From Protea cynaroides (lineage: Eukaryota; Streptophyta; Magnoliopsida; Proteales; Proteaceae), in contig CM053276.1 of assembly GCA_028583415.1 (NCBI GenBank), positions 142,311,902 to 142,375,901 of the forward strand: a DNA stretch of 64,000 bases. Direction: 5' to 3'. Each line of letters opens with the position of its first letter. Positions within the stretch are counted from its first letter, which is position 1. Shown in pieces: positions 33,801-45,800 of this stretch. The position numbers and the translations under genes were made by a program. The notes below the pieces were generated by a model, which was given only the letters and a program-made list of their open reading frames with translations, was not told the origin of the DNA and ran no database searches.

Positions 33801-36800
33801 ATTAATTTGTATACTTGATAATATGTGTAGGGTTGGTACAACCTGGTATTGAAGCATCAATCAATCTGTGAGCGAGGAAGAGGTAAGTGGAAATACTACA
33901 GGAGTGCACCATTAGAGTGACTCTAATGCTTTGATTTTCTTTTCTTTTCTTTTTTTGGTGTCAATGTTTATTAATCGTTATTTTGTTCATGATATGTGAT
34001 TAATATGCTTATGCATGTTAAATGTGATATGTGATTGTGAATTTTTCTCATATTTTGTTGCTTATGTTTTTAAGAGTATTTCGAGTTGTATTTTGTCACA
34101 CTCTAGATAAAGAAATGGTGTGAAAATGTGAAGTGAGGGTAAACAATTACATTGTGTCTAGTAAAGGGAAATAGACTCTATGGGTGGGGTGCCACCTGGG
34201 TCAAATCCATGAAGCCAGCGGATGAGTAAGAATAGGTCATGGACGGATGACCATAAATAAATGTGAAAACGGGCTATGGATGACCTCTACTAGAGCAATG
34301 TTGATTGGTTATTCCTATCATGGATCAAGGTGCCGGTTTCGAGACCTGTTTCGGTCAGGCTCGAAACCGGCACAACTCGGCGAAACCACCGAAACCTGGT
34401 ATTTTCTACCAGCTTTATTGACTCCATGGTTTCGAGGCTTAAAAATGTTTTTTTTGGTTTGATTTTTTTTGTGTACCCTATTTAAAACATTTTACACCTA
34501 TTTCTAATGTTAGTTTGCAAAAAAACATAGAAAATAGCTACATGTGGTGTGGACCAATGTTTGGTAGTGTATGCTGAAATATTACACAAATGTCACAATG
34601 TAGTAATGTACTAAGCTACTAACTACTAAACCACTAATTAACAATATTCATTAAAAATTAATACATTGATAATTGAACTTAGAAATTAGAAATCTCACCA
34701 GTTAGTTCCATGTGGAGCTTCGTTATACATTTAAATCACGTGCAACATACCACTGATGGTGGCGATAACGCTCCTCAGATTGTAGCACGTATGTATCCCA
34801 GGACATGTTATCACTTCAATTGTTCTGATAGTCTCCAACAACCCACCAGTAGATAGAGTAATCAACATAATATAAGTACCCTTGTCGAGGGTAAGGCTGA
34901 TCGAGTGTGTGTGTGGGTGGAGCAGGAATAGGCATGAACGTCGGAGGAGGAACATACTGAAATATGGAATCAACGAACGATGATCCAACAGTGCCACTAC
35001 CAATACCTGAGGCTGAGTCATCTCTAAATTGATTGTTGGGGTAGGAACTAGAATAACCCCCATACCCACCACCTCCAACCCCACTAGCCCCAGTAGTAAA
35101 CCATCCAAATCCACCATGTGTCGTCGAACCGATACTCTCGCCGCCACTCTCTTCAGGAATTGATGGGCTCGAGGTCCGTGTGATCATGAATTCTGGTGCA
35201 CACCAATGCCCAGTCCCTCCAGCCTGAGAACTCTCCCCTAAATGGATCCCTTTCATGCTGCCAGACATGGTCGATATATCCATGGGATCTGTTTCATCCA
35301 TCTCCTCCTGTGGCATGAACCGCTGGCGTGATCCTCTAGTGTACCCTCTACTACCACCACTAGGTCGGGCTCCGTGGTCAGTATCATGTGTACCATGATC
35401 ATACTGAGTCTCCCCTGTGAATCTCAAGGGAGGCGGCAATGGATCTAGCTGCAGTGGTTGGTCATACTGATCGGACTCATTGCGTAAGGTAGCATATCTG
35501 TCATCACCACCACCATCATCATCATTATCCCCAGTACCACTAGGTCCACTAGTACCAGTACCATCCTGGGTGGCAGAAGGTGACTGTGTTTCTCCAGAAG
35601 AAACCGGCCAATCACTCTCAGTCTCAGTCTCATCACTATCACCAGTCTGAAATGGACGCCTTGCCTGTGCGTAGACTCTACCCTCAGTAGCCATAAACTC
35701 TCCTACATCAGCCTCCAAGACTCCAGCAATAAGACGACTTGGTCGACCACCAGCCTCATCTAATTGAGGCTCACCACGATCTGTAACCCACTCGTTCAAA
35801 GGATCAGCTTCCTCTCCCTCCAACTCAAAGATCTCACTCAGCTCAATGGGGATTTTAGCATCTTTGTCCCTGCTTAACCATATGTGCTCTTCTTCTAGTC
35901 TCAATTATAGTGCACATACACCAAGTCCTCAAGCCTTTTTGCACCCAACCGGTTTCGTCGCTTAGTATGTATAAGCGAAAATGTGCTCCAGTTTCGTTCA
36001 CATCCCGTGGCGGAGCATGTTTGTGATAGCACCTTCACAACTATTGCACGAAGGTTGGGTGACTCCAATCCGTATAGAACCCACCATTCAGCTGCAAAAT
36101 AGCATAGAAAACAAATATTAAATGATGAAAAAACCCACAATGGCATATTGGCATCCATAAAGTAAGTATACGTACTAGGGGGTGTTGATTGTCGACCAGA
36201 TTCAGCCGCCGCCCTACCAAAACTCCTAGTGGCATCTCTAAAGCTTTTGAGCTGAACCAATTTTGATAGGTAATAGTCTTAGTAAAAATAAAATTCTTAT
36301 AAATTATGTTGACAACAAAGTAAGTAAAAGTCTTACTTCTTGCAAAACAATAGACTATGCTCTTGCGTTTGGCTCAAGCTTGGCAACCACTTCTTGTACT
36401 GCATCTATCAATTCTTGACGCATTCCCAAGTTGTCTTTGTATTGATACTTAGGATTCAGATAATATGCTAAAAATTGACAAATATTATAATTACGTCAAT
36501 GCAAGCTGATGTAATTTTAATTAGTTGAGAAACTGAAGTACATCAAGTAAAGACTCACCAGCTTTGTGTAGTGGGTGCTTGAGCTGTCGCTCCCAACGAT
36601 CTTTGATGATGGCAATATATTTTGAGTTCCCGCGTCTGTAAGCTTCCTCTACTTGCATCTTCATCATATCTATGGCAACCCACAAGTATGGTAAGATGGC
36701 CTTCCTTTGTCCATCAACCATTCTCAGCACTTTCACAATGGGATCTAATATCGCCACAACTTTTTTGACATCATCCCAGAATTTATCGCTGGTTATGGTT

Positions 36801-39800
36801 GCTTGTGCTGTCCTACCAGCTCGAGAACTAGACTGAGGCCACTCAAACCACTCCTCTGAAGCAAACATTGATCTCAAACTAGACTTCTTCATGTCAAAAC
36901 TCTTGAGGGCAATGTAGTTTGTTGCAAAAGGCGTTAACCCTGGCCTCACCAAGTCTCCACCACACTTGGTTCTCATCATCTCTAAGGCATATCCATGGTT
37001 ATAAATGAAAGTGGTTACTTGCCTTGCATTTTAACAGTCTCTTTCACCAGTTTTATTTCCCCCATGTCCTTTAGCATCAAATTAAAACAGTGGGCTGCAC
37101 ATGGTGTCCAAAAAAATCGGTATTTTTTATTATTCATCAACCTTTCCTATGCTTTTTTGAAGTTACTACCATTATCAGTGACCACTTGTACCACATGATT
37201 TATCCCCACTTCTTTCACCACTTTCTTCAAGAGACCATAAATGTACTTGGAATCCTTGATATGATTGGATGCATCAACAGACTTCAAAAACGCTATTCTA
37301 CCATCACAATTCACCAAAAAGTTGATGAGAGATTTTTTGGTGGGTCCGCTCCACCCATCACACATCACAGTCACCCCATATCTTTCCCATTGTGTCTTCA
37401 AAGAATCCACATATTGTTTCATTTCTTTTTTATGTCTGGGTACAACTCCCAAGTTGTAGGCCCTTTAACTCCTGGACCTGCCCTACCTATTTCATCCAAC
37501 ATATTCTGATAGTGAGGTCCTGTGGTAGCATTTGCTACAATGCCATGGTACATCATCCAATTGGAGATTTTGTCTCCTACTCTCGTCTTGACATCAGTCC
37601 AAAAATGGGACAACTTTTTTGTTTACTATCCTGTCTGACAAATAGATCAGGATCTGCCCTCAGGACCTCAAGATCTGGGTCACGAAAAGGTGGTGGTGCC
37701 TGTGCAGTAGCTGGAGTCCTAACACTCTGAGTCCTCCTAAAAGGTATCTCAGGGGCACCCCTACTTATCAGCCTCGGCCTCCTCCCTTCATCCTCTGTTG
37801 CTGCCTCTCTAAATGACCCAGCTCCTCTAGTCCTCTCAAACTGTCTTTGTCGATCTATCTCTCTTTGCTTTATACTTGCTATCTTCGCTCTCTTCAGCTG
37901 TCTCACCTCTGCCTCTGTCATTTCTTGGTCCACCTCATCACTGTCAAGGCTAATGTCATCTTCATTAACCCCTAGATTGCCCTCCAGACAAGCCTCTTCA
38001 AACTCCTGTTTATTTGCCTTCTTCTTATTTCTTCTATCAATATCACTCTTCATTAAGCTTGCCATAGCCTTCTTCACTTCACTTGGTACGTTGGGGCAAC
38101 CCATAACATCCTTGATACCACCAGCAAGATGCCACTTCAATCTAGTGGCACCACCACCTTTTATCTGTTTGCCACAATAATTACATTGTGACTGTTTCTT
38201 ATTGGCAGTCAATGGTATCCCATGCCTCCATGCAATGTCACCACTTGCAGTTGGTGCATCAACAATTTCAAACACTTATACTGTTGAAACAAAAAGACAA
38301 CAATTACTACAATTGAAACAAACTATATTTTCATTTCTAACAACACTTTATTACATAAATAATATCTTATAACTAACTAATACACCTTAAAGTAAAAAAA
38401 ACAGCATAGATTTATCATTTTTACATTGCATTATTACATAAAACAGCAACATATTATAATTTCTAACGCATTTATATTTTTTCCGTAAGTTAAAAATATT
38501 TTATTAATTTTTCAGTAATTAAAATGCCATTAAATCAACATAAAGAATTAGTTCACATTACTTTTATTACATAAAACAGCAACCCACCGTAAAATAGCAA
38601 TATTTTTAAAAATAATTTTATTTATCAAGATTTTCAAAGTGAAAACAGAAATATTTTATCATTTATTTATATTTTCAGTTTAATTAATTATTTTATCAAT
38701 ATCCGAAAATTAAAATAATTAAATAAAAACAGAAAAATAATTCTACTCCATACAAAATGTAGATCACCTTATTTTGTTTAACATATATTTAATTCAATGC
38801 CATACAACATGCGTAAGACGTAATTTTTTTAAAAAATAGTTGTAGGAAAATCTTTTTTTTCAAACAGAAAATCTAATAAATAAATTATTTGTCAAAAAAA
38901 AAAACTACTTCCATGGATTCATAGATCGGGTGTTAGAATCAAACATATAAAAAATTGGAAGCCATCCATGATGTTTGCATACCATTTCATTCAAAAATAC
39001 ACAAAATAGAGAGAATGACTTACCTTGAAGAGAGAGAAAGGAGTTGAGAGACGAACCTTGAATAATCTTGACAAATATTGAGATCCCTTGAAGAAATTAA
39101 GTTTTAGGAAGAAAAATGGAGAGAAATGAGGTTGGAGAGCAAAGAGGGGAGAAAATTAGGGAAAGGAGTCGAAACCTACTGATTTCGAGTAGGTTTCGAC
39201 TCTAAAAGGGGATGGGGGTTTAAGTTATGGTTTCGACCGAAACCTGGTCGAACCCAGTGGTTTCGAACCGAAACCTTGTACTGGCCAGTTTCGAGCCTGG
39301 GTTTCGTCTCGCCCAGGCTCGAAACCGAGTTGTTTCGGTCGAAACTTCGACTTGAAACCTCGAACAGTGATTCCTATGTGTTGGCCAAAAGTAAAAATTT
39401 AATTGTTCTCGAGTGGTTTAATTGAAGTGTTATTGATCATTGTAGTGATAAATTTCTGCTGTATTTTCTTTCTTGCTGAGCTGTTGAGCTCACCCCTTAC
39501 CATGACTATCTCAGATGATGAGGAGGTTGCCGAAGAACAAGATGGAGCGTAGAGGGGCGTCAGATCATTTCTCAGCTTAGCATAGCTTTTTTTTATTTTA
39601 TTAGAATGAATGTATGGGTTTTAGATTTATTTTCAGGGGCAAGTACTTTGTTTTTAAATATTACAGACATTAGACTGCCACCAGTTGATTTTTGGACATG
39701 CCTTCACTTTAAATTATGGATTTGACTTGGTGTGATTTGTGATAAGTTGAAGTTTATTTATAAATTTTTAAATTATTTTGACCAGCATTAGACCAATGCC

Positions 39801-42800
39801 CATGAGGGCTGCACTCTTACCTTGTACGGGTTTGGGTCGTGACAAACTATCTCTCTCAGGATCCGGGGAAAGGGTGGTAGAAGGGGGGAGGGGCTGGATC
39901 GTGCCACACACATCAAATATAATGCCTTCCTAGATTTGAGCGAAGGTTCTTGACTTGGCCGCCCATAATCTAATGTTCCTTTCATACCAAATATGGTAAC
40001 TCGTCTCTGTGAAAGCCAACTTAACCACTGTATGGTAAAAGAGTTATTTAAGGGAGAAAAGCACATAAAAGGAGCCAAGGCCTCCTCATATCTGAGGCAC
40101 AAGGTTCCATACAACATGTGTAGCTACTTTGAATCAGGCATGCACCTGATAGAAGCAATATAACATGACTTCGGGCAAGGCACGAGCAGGCACCTCATCC
40201 TATGGGCCTATGTATCCCTAAGTCAGCCACCAATCATAATAACCCAAGGAGATATAGAACAAATAAACCTTACCGCACCCTCTACACTGCCAAACTTGAT
40301 GAGCAGATGATGCCGGTCCAAGAATTGTACCTATCCAGAATTTATCAATTGAGATGTTGGTTACACACTTTGACAGGAATAACAAGATAACAAAACATGC
40401 AGTGGCATCATGAAACCCTGAGCAAGAAGCATGTTCTAAATCAAGAGTGTTATGATGAAAGCCTCAAAAAAGAAGAGAGATGAATTCTTACCTTCAAAAT
40501 GATCAAGTCAGCATAATCTTGGAAATGGAAATAGAACTTCTTCTTCAAACACTGGACCCTCTGATAAAAAAAGATTGCACAGCAGTTAACCTCAAACAAA
40601 TCAGAACTTGATAAAGTATCAAAATCCTAAGTAAGTTGGACCACAGGTTACAACAAAAATTCTCAACATTGAAATATCTCAATTGGGATTGTGGTGTGGG
40701 GTGGGGTGGGGTGGGGTGGAGGGAGGCGAGTAAACATTGTTAATATAATTCCGCATCAAGTAGCTTCCAAAAATTCCATTGGCTTTGACAGACATCTACC
40801 AACATTCTTTGTTGTCCTGTCCCAAGTCCCAACAACTTTTCAAAAGACAAAAAAGAAAATGAACCATATCAAACAATTGAGTTCCAAATCTTTCAAATCT
40901 CAATTAGATCTCAATCAAATTTTAATCAGATCTTGATCATATTGCTTGAGATCCCAATTAGATCTTGATTGGAAGAGCTAGCGGCAGCCGCATGTGGGAC
41001 CCTCCCCCATCAGCCTAAAGGTTGGCATGGCATCAGCAATGGGCTGCAAAACTGGTTGGTCCAACTCCAATGGCCCACTGTCGACTGGGCAAATTCTGTA
41101 TCAACTACTGGTTTGCATTACCTTTGCTGTGGGATGCCAAGGCAGTTTGGTGGATTTCCATTCCTGCCTGCAGTTCAGGTGGGACTCCTGAACATATTCC
41201 CTTTTTTTTCTTCTTCTCCAGTGAAATAGGTTTGTTTTCTGGATTGCGCAAGATAGTTGTTATACTTTCTATTTTTGTTTTGCCTCGCTGGTAATTTAAC
41301 CTGTTGGTTAAGTTCCTGTTTCATTTATACTCATTTTTCTAACCTGGTTTGCTGTTAGTTCAGTTCAATTAGCCAACTTTCAGGAAACGACTATTGTTCT
41401 GTTTCTAAATCCTGTTTTGACACAGATTTCAAGTTCTGTTTCGGCAATGGTTCAGTCTCTAGTTTCTGTTTTAATTGTGTCAACCACACTTTCTATTTCT
41501 AGTACTTCCTAAATCTGGTTCTGGTCTTACTTCTTATTTTGTAGCCTATTTCTAATTCATTTCAGCTTCTATTTCTGAATCTGATTTCTATTTGGAAAGT
41601 TTCTAAAATTGAGTTTATAAATCTGACTTTCTATTACCAAATTTGAGAGTTAGTAATTATGACTTCTATTGCTGCTATAGTTCCAGTCTGATTTTCTATT
41701 TCTAAACTTGGATTTGGTAAACTACTAATCTAGGGACTACACCATACCTGGTAATCCAACCGTTGAATCAGACTCAAACTTTTAGGGTATGTTCTCTATT
41801 CCTAACAGCCTCTCGACCAGAGTTCTGGCCACACAGCCTTGTTTTTCCCCCATGAACAGAAGCTCATAGTTCGAGGATGAGAGCCTAGGATTTGGGAAGA
41901 TATGAAGTACAAATTAACGCTCAACATATCCAAATAACGCTCTTCCGTCGACAAAGTTACCACCAAGTGGCATGTATAACTGAAGAAAACATGACAACCA
42001 TCTACAAAATTCAATTCGCAAGTTAGCGAGGGGTGGAAGCCTAACGCTAACGATATTAACATGAAGGCAGTACCTAAAGTTGCACCACCAACGAAAACTC
42101 TAATGCCTTCAACCGTTCTAGGAGCATTAGTGACTGAAGTCAAGGAAAACGAAGAACAGGTTTCACAAATCCATGATGACAAAGGAGAGCCCAACATTAA
42201 TGTTCCTACTGTAGCAATTTGCATTGAAGAGGTGGTAGTTGAAAACCAAATCAGTTACAATGTGGATGATTTTACTCAAGTCAATGAGGTGGACATATGT
42301 GATCTTAATCTTCCTTGTACAGCTCCATCGATTGATAATGAGAGTTACAACAATCATGAGGCCATAGATGTTGAGGAAGCGCCTGTGGAAGACAAAGAGG
42401 TAGATGTGGTGATCCCCATTAACACCCCCTGCACATTTGAATCCTTTCAAGATATTGAATATATTGACCTTGTGATACCTCCCCAATATTTTGAAGATAG
42501 TGTACCCAAGGTGACGAATTTTTTTCTGACATTCCAAGGACTGTCAAATTTTCAATATCAAAGAAAGATGTATACCGACCCAGTCACCCCACTAAGATCA
42601 TTCTTCACCACTACAAAACTCGTGGACAAGTTTATTTTAAGTAGGGGGCCTGAAGCAGTTCAAGTTACGCAAAAAGACCAAAGGAAGCAAAATGCAAAAA
42701 ATCAAACCAACTAGCTAACAGAACAGTGCCAACAGCTTCAGTTGCCTTTTTCTCCAAAGTCCTTGCTTGATTTACTTCCTAAATTATGTTAGCATATATT

Positions 42801-45800
42801 TCAGTTTTGGAATATTTAAGTTACTTAGTTTGCTTTGAAAACTTCCTACACTCTATTAAGGAAAGTTTCTTTTTTCTTGTTCATGTTTTATTTTTGGGCA
42901 TTCCTATAAGGAATTGGCCTTTACATAGATTATAACTTTACAAAGCCTATAAAAATGAATAAAGGAGAAGAAGGAGGCAGACTTAGAGGAAACCAGAATT
43001 ACTTTCGTAATTTTGATTGAGTCTCACTGGTCTCACTGGTTGTGAGACTCAACCGAAATCCTTGTTTTGTGATCTTCTTTGTTCTTCTCTTAATTTCTTC
43101 AATCTCTCACTACTCCGTCTCGAATTACGACACTATTAGTTATTGATTTGATAAACAAAAGCTTGTGGAATTACAGATTAAAATCATATCAACCATATTT
43201 GATTGTACCAATCCCGTTTTCAAATGATAGGCAGTTTTCAAAATTTCATCTCTCTCATCTTGTGATCGGATCATCTTCAACTTTGGGTATGTCATCAAGC
43301 GCATCTTAAGCCCCGTTTGATAACACTCCAGCTATGGAGCTACTTCTGGTCCAGAGTCGTTTTCCACTTCTTCTCCAAAGTCAGGATTTTTGGAGTAGAA
43401 TAGTGTTTGATAACACTGCTCTAAAATCAAAAGACTATGCTTCTAGAATGCTATTTTGTGGTGGTGGTGTTGGTGGCGATTGAGGGGGGAGGGTGGTGGC
43501 AGTGGTGGTGGGTGGTGGTGGCGGCAGTGGGGATGGATGGTGGTGGCTGTGGCGGTGGCGGTGGCGGTGGATGGTGGCAATGGTGGTAGGTGGTGGTGGC
43601 GGTGGTGGTAATAGGTGGTGGGTGGTGGTGGGGATGGTGGTGGTGGAGGGGTGGTGGTGGTGATGGCAGTGCCAGTGGTGGTGGTGATGGCAGTCAATAG
43701 TGGTAATAGTTCCGGAGCAAGAGAAGTAAGTTTTTTTAGCTCCAGTTTTTTAGCTCCCATAGACGTTTTTGGAGCGGTTCACTCCATGGGAATCAAAACT
43801 TGAACGGTGTTTATCAATCGTCATTCTACTCCGGATTAGCTCCGGAGCTAAGAAATGAGGAGCTGGAGTGTTATCAAACGGGGCCTTAAAGATCATTCTC
43901 TCCAAGTTTGAAGATCAACCAACGGCCGGATTTACAGATAAGTTGAGTTTTGTACATTCTTACAATTCTGGTTATTTCTTTAAGAATTCGATTGGGCCAG
44001 TTGTAAAAGATCCCCCTTTGCAAGGATTAGGGTGAAATTGAATTGAAACCTTGACCTTGTCATTATACAGGGCCTTCTGCTTTTCCAATATTAACTTGCC
44101 GATATTTGCTTGTTTAGTTGGCCTAGAAGCAAGATATATCTAGGATCTTGTGGACTAAGAAGAATTTACTGTACTTCATACACTTCTTTTCTGGTTTTAG
44201 ATCGGAGTCACGGCTTCTCTCACGATGGAAACAAAAAAGGAAAAGAAAGGAACAGGTGTAAGCCGCATTGTTAGCCATATGAAAAGGGATTTTTGACACC
44301 ATTGGATAATGAGGATAGACTGGATTGTATCTAATAGAGAAACTCAATCCCATACAAAATATGAATCGATCAGTCAACACCAAGTACTTTATATAACTAG
44401 AGTATGTGCCTATGTGTTTCTCATGCTATCATGCATTGCCTGTAGGCTTGTAGCTATATAAGAACTAAAAGAAGTAATCTCTACATGTTTCCTAAGTCTT
44501 TTAATGTTCTCATTTTCCCCACATATCGATGATTTCCATCAGCATTTATTATGTACATCATAGAATTAGAATGAAAGAGAAAGAATAGGAAAGGAGAAAC
44601 AGACCAAATTTTCTTTTGCATAAGCTAGTATGTCAAAGACAAATGATTAGGCTTGCACCAGGCCCGTAAGGAAATCAGATTAGAGAACTCATTAACCAAC
44701 CATTGTATGATCCTTTTGTTCATTCCATATTCCCCGGAAAATAAACGAGAACAACCGCTGCTTGATGCCACTCAGAAAGAAAGTTCCCGGTATATGCCGG
44801 TGCTGTTGAGTACCATTTTCTATATGATTTGCAGGTAATTCACGCAGTTTATTTTTGTCCAAGGTTATCATGCACTGAAACATAATAGGTAAAAGTTCAA
44901 CTGTCAGCTGAAAGGCCAAAGTTAACAGTTAACACATCAACAAGGTTCTGACTAGCTAAACTAATCACATAAATAATAAATGAATACTCTTGAACACTGG
45001 TGTGACAATGTAACAATGTGACAAAGTGGCAAAATTCAAAACAGACAGACCAAAAAAACCCCAATGCAGAGCCTCACTAGACCCAAATTAAATTACTGTC
45101 CAATTCATACGTAACACCCCCCCCCCTAAAAAGTTCCTCAAAAAGATCAAGGGATAAAGTATCGTGTATTGGTAACGTATCGCCAGGGCGATTTTAAGAG
45201 ACGTATTGTATCATATCGTAGATACGGTGGATATGCTAAGATACGCTAGATTACAGGGCAAGATACACACGGGAATAATTAGGGAACGTGCAAAACACAA
45301 TTTTTAAGCATAAAAAAACTATAATAAGCAATCTTGAAGTTTTTCCAAAAATTAAAGGCATAGTTGATGACATTCAATGAGCTACAACCTTCCGTTCCCA
45401 TGAACTGTAGGTTTTCAGTAAGGAAGAAGACCAAAAAAGTAGAAAAAAATCAGTTATATCAAGCTATACAAGTGTGTATCGACCATATCGAGGTGTATCG
45501 TTCCGTATCGAGGTGTATCGAGCCGTATTGGTAAATGTATCTTATTTTTTGCGAGAATAGAAACATAAGTGTATTGATACGTATCGAGTGTATCGACCGT
45601 ATCAAAGTATATCGAGCAGTATCGGTTCGATACAGTCAATACATGTGGATACACTTTTTGTTTTGAAAAAAGATATACATATCGAAGAGTATTGTATCGA
45701 CCACTGCCGATACGGATATATATCTGTGGATACGGGGCGTATCATAGCGATACTTAAAACCATGAGAAAGATCCCATGAGCACAATTGTAGTTGTTGTCG

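Larger units (their letters stand above)
31818..39844 (+). mobile_element. Solo LTR (gypsy type) in DET1 intron 6, carrying nested insertions
   Basis: It starts TGTAACGCCCC and ends GGGTCGTGACA, and is flanked by the 5 bp duplication AACTA (31813-31817 and 39845-39849). Subtracting the hAT element and SINE leaves about 2.8 kb, a large LTR of the kind found in chromoviruses and related gypsy lineages. The block GAGCTCACCCCTTACC near 39489 is typical of their LTRs. No gag or pol is present, so it is a solo LTR. It lies wholly within intron 6, 103 bp from exon 7. Confidence 0.85.
42650..44022 (+). mobile_element. 3' LTR of a gypsy element, split by a Tourist-like MITE
   Basis: It starts TGAAGCAG just after the purine tract and carries TTGTGAGACTCAACC near 43040, like the 846 bp LTRs at 2892 and 47544. 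With the MITE removed it is about 790 bp. The right end (CCCCCTTTGCA) is inferred and no target duplication was verified. Confidence 0.6.
40561..44700 (-). other. DET1 intron 4 (4140 nt)
   Basis: It contains a TGGGG-type minisatellite at 40691-40722, an AGATCTYRAT-rich stretch at 40900-40975, the gypsy 3' end with its LTR, and a Tourist-like MITE. 41000-42000 is unassigned, with a CAGGTGGRMTCCTGAWCATAT block also found near 54724. Confidence 0.85.

Noticed and set aside
35445..35642. Met/Val-rich minus frame
   Set aside because: It is an out-of-frame shadow of the hAT transposase tail.
43443..43803. His/Pro-rich and Gly/Val-rich frames
   Set aside because: They are translation of the GGT minisatellite inside a MITE.
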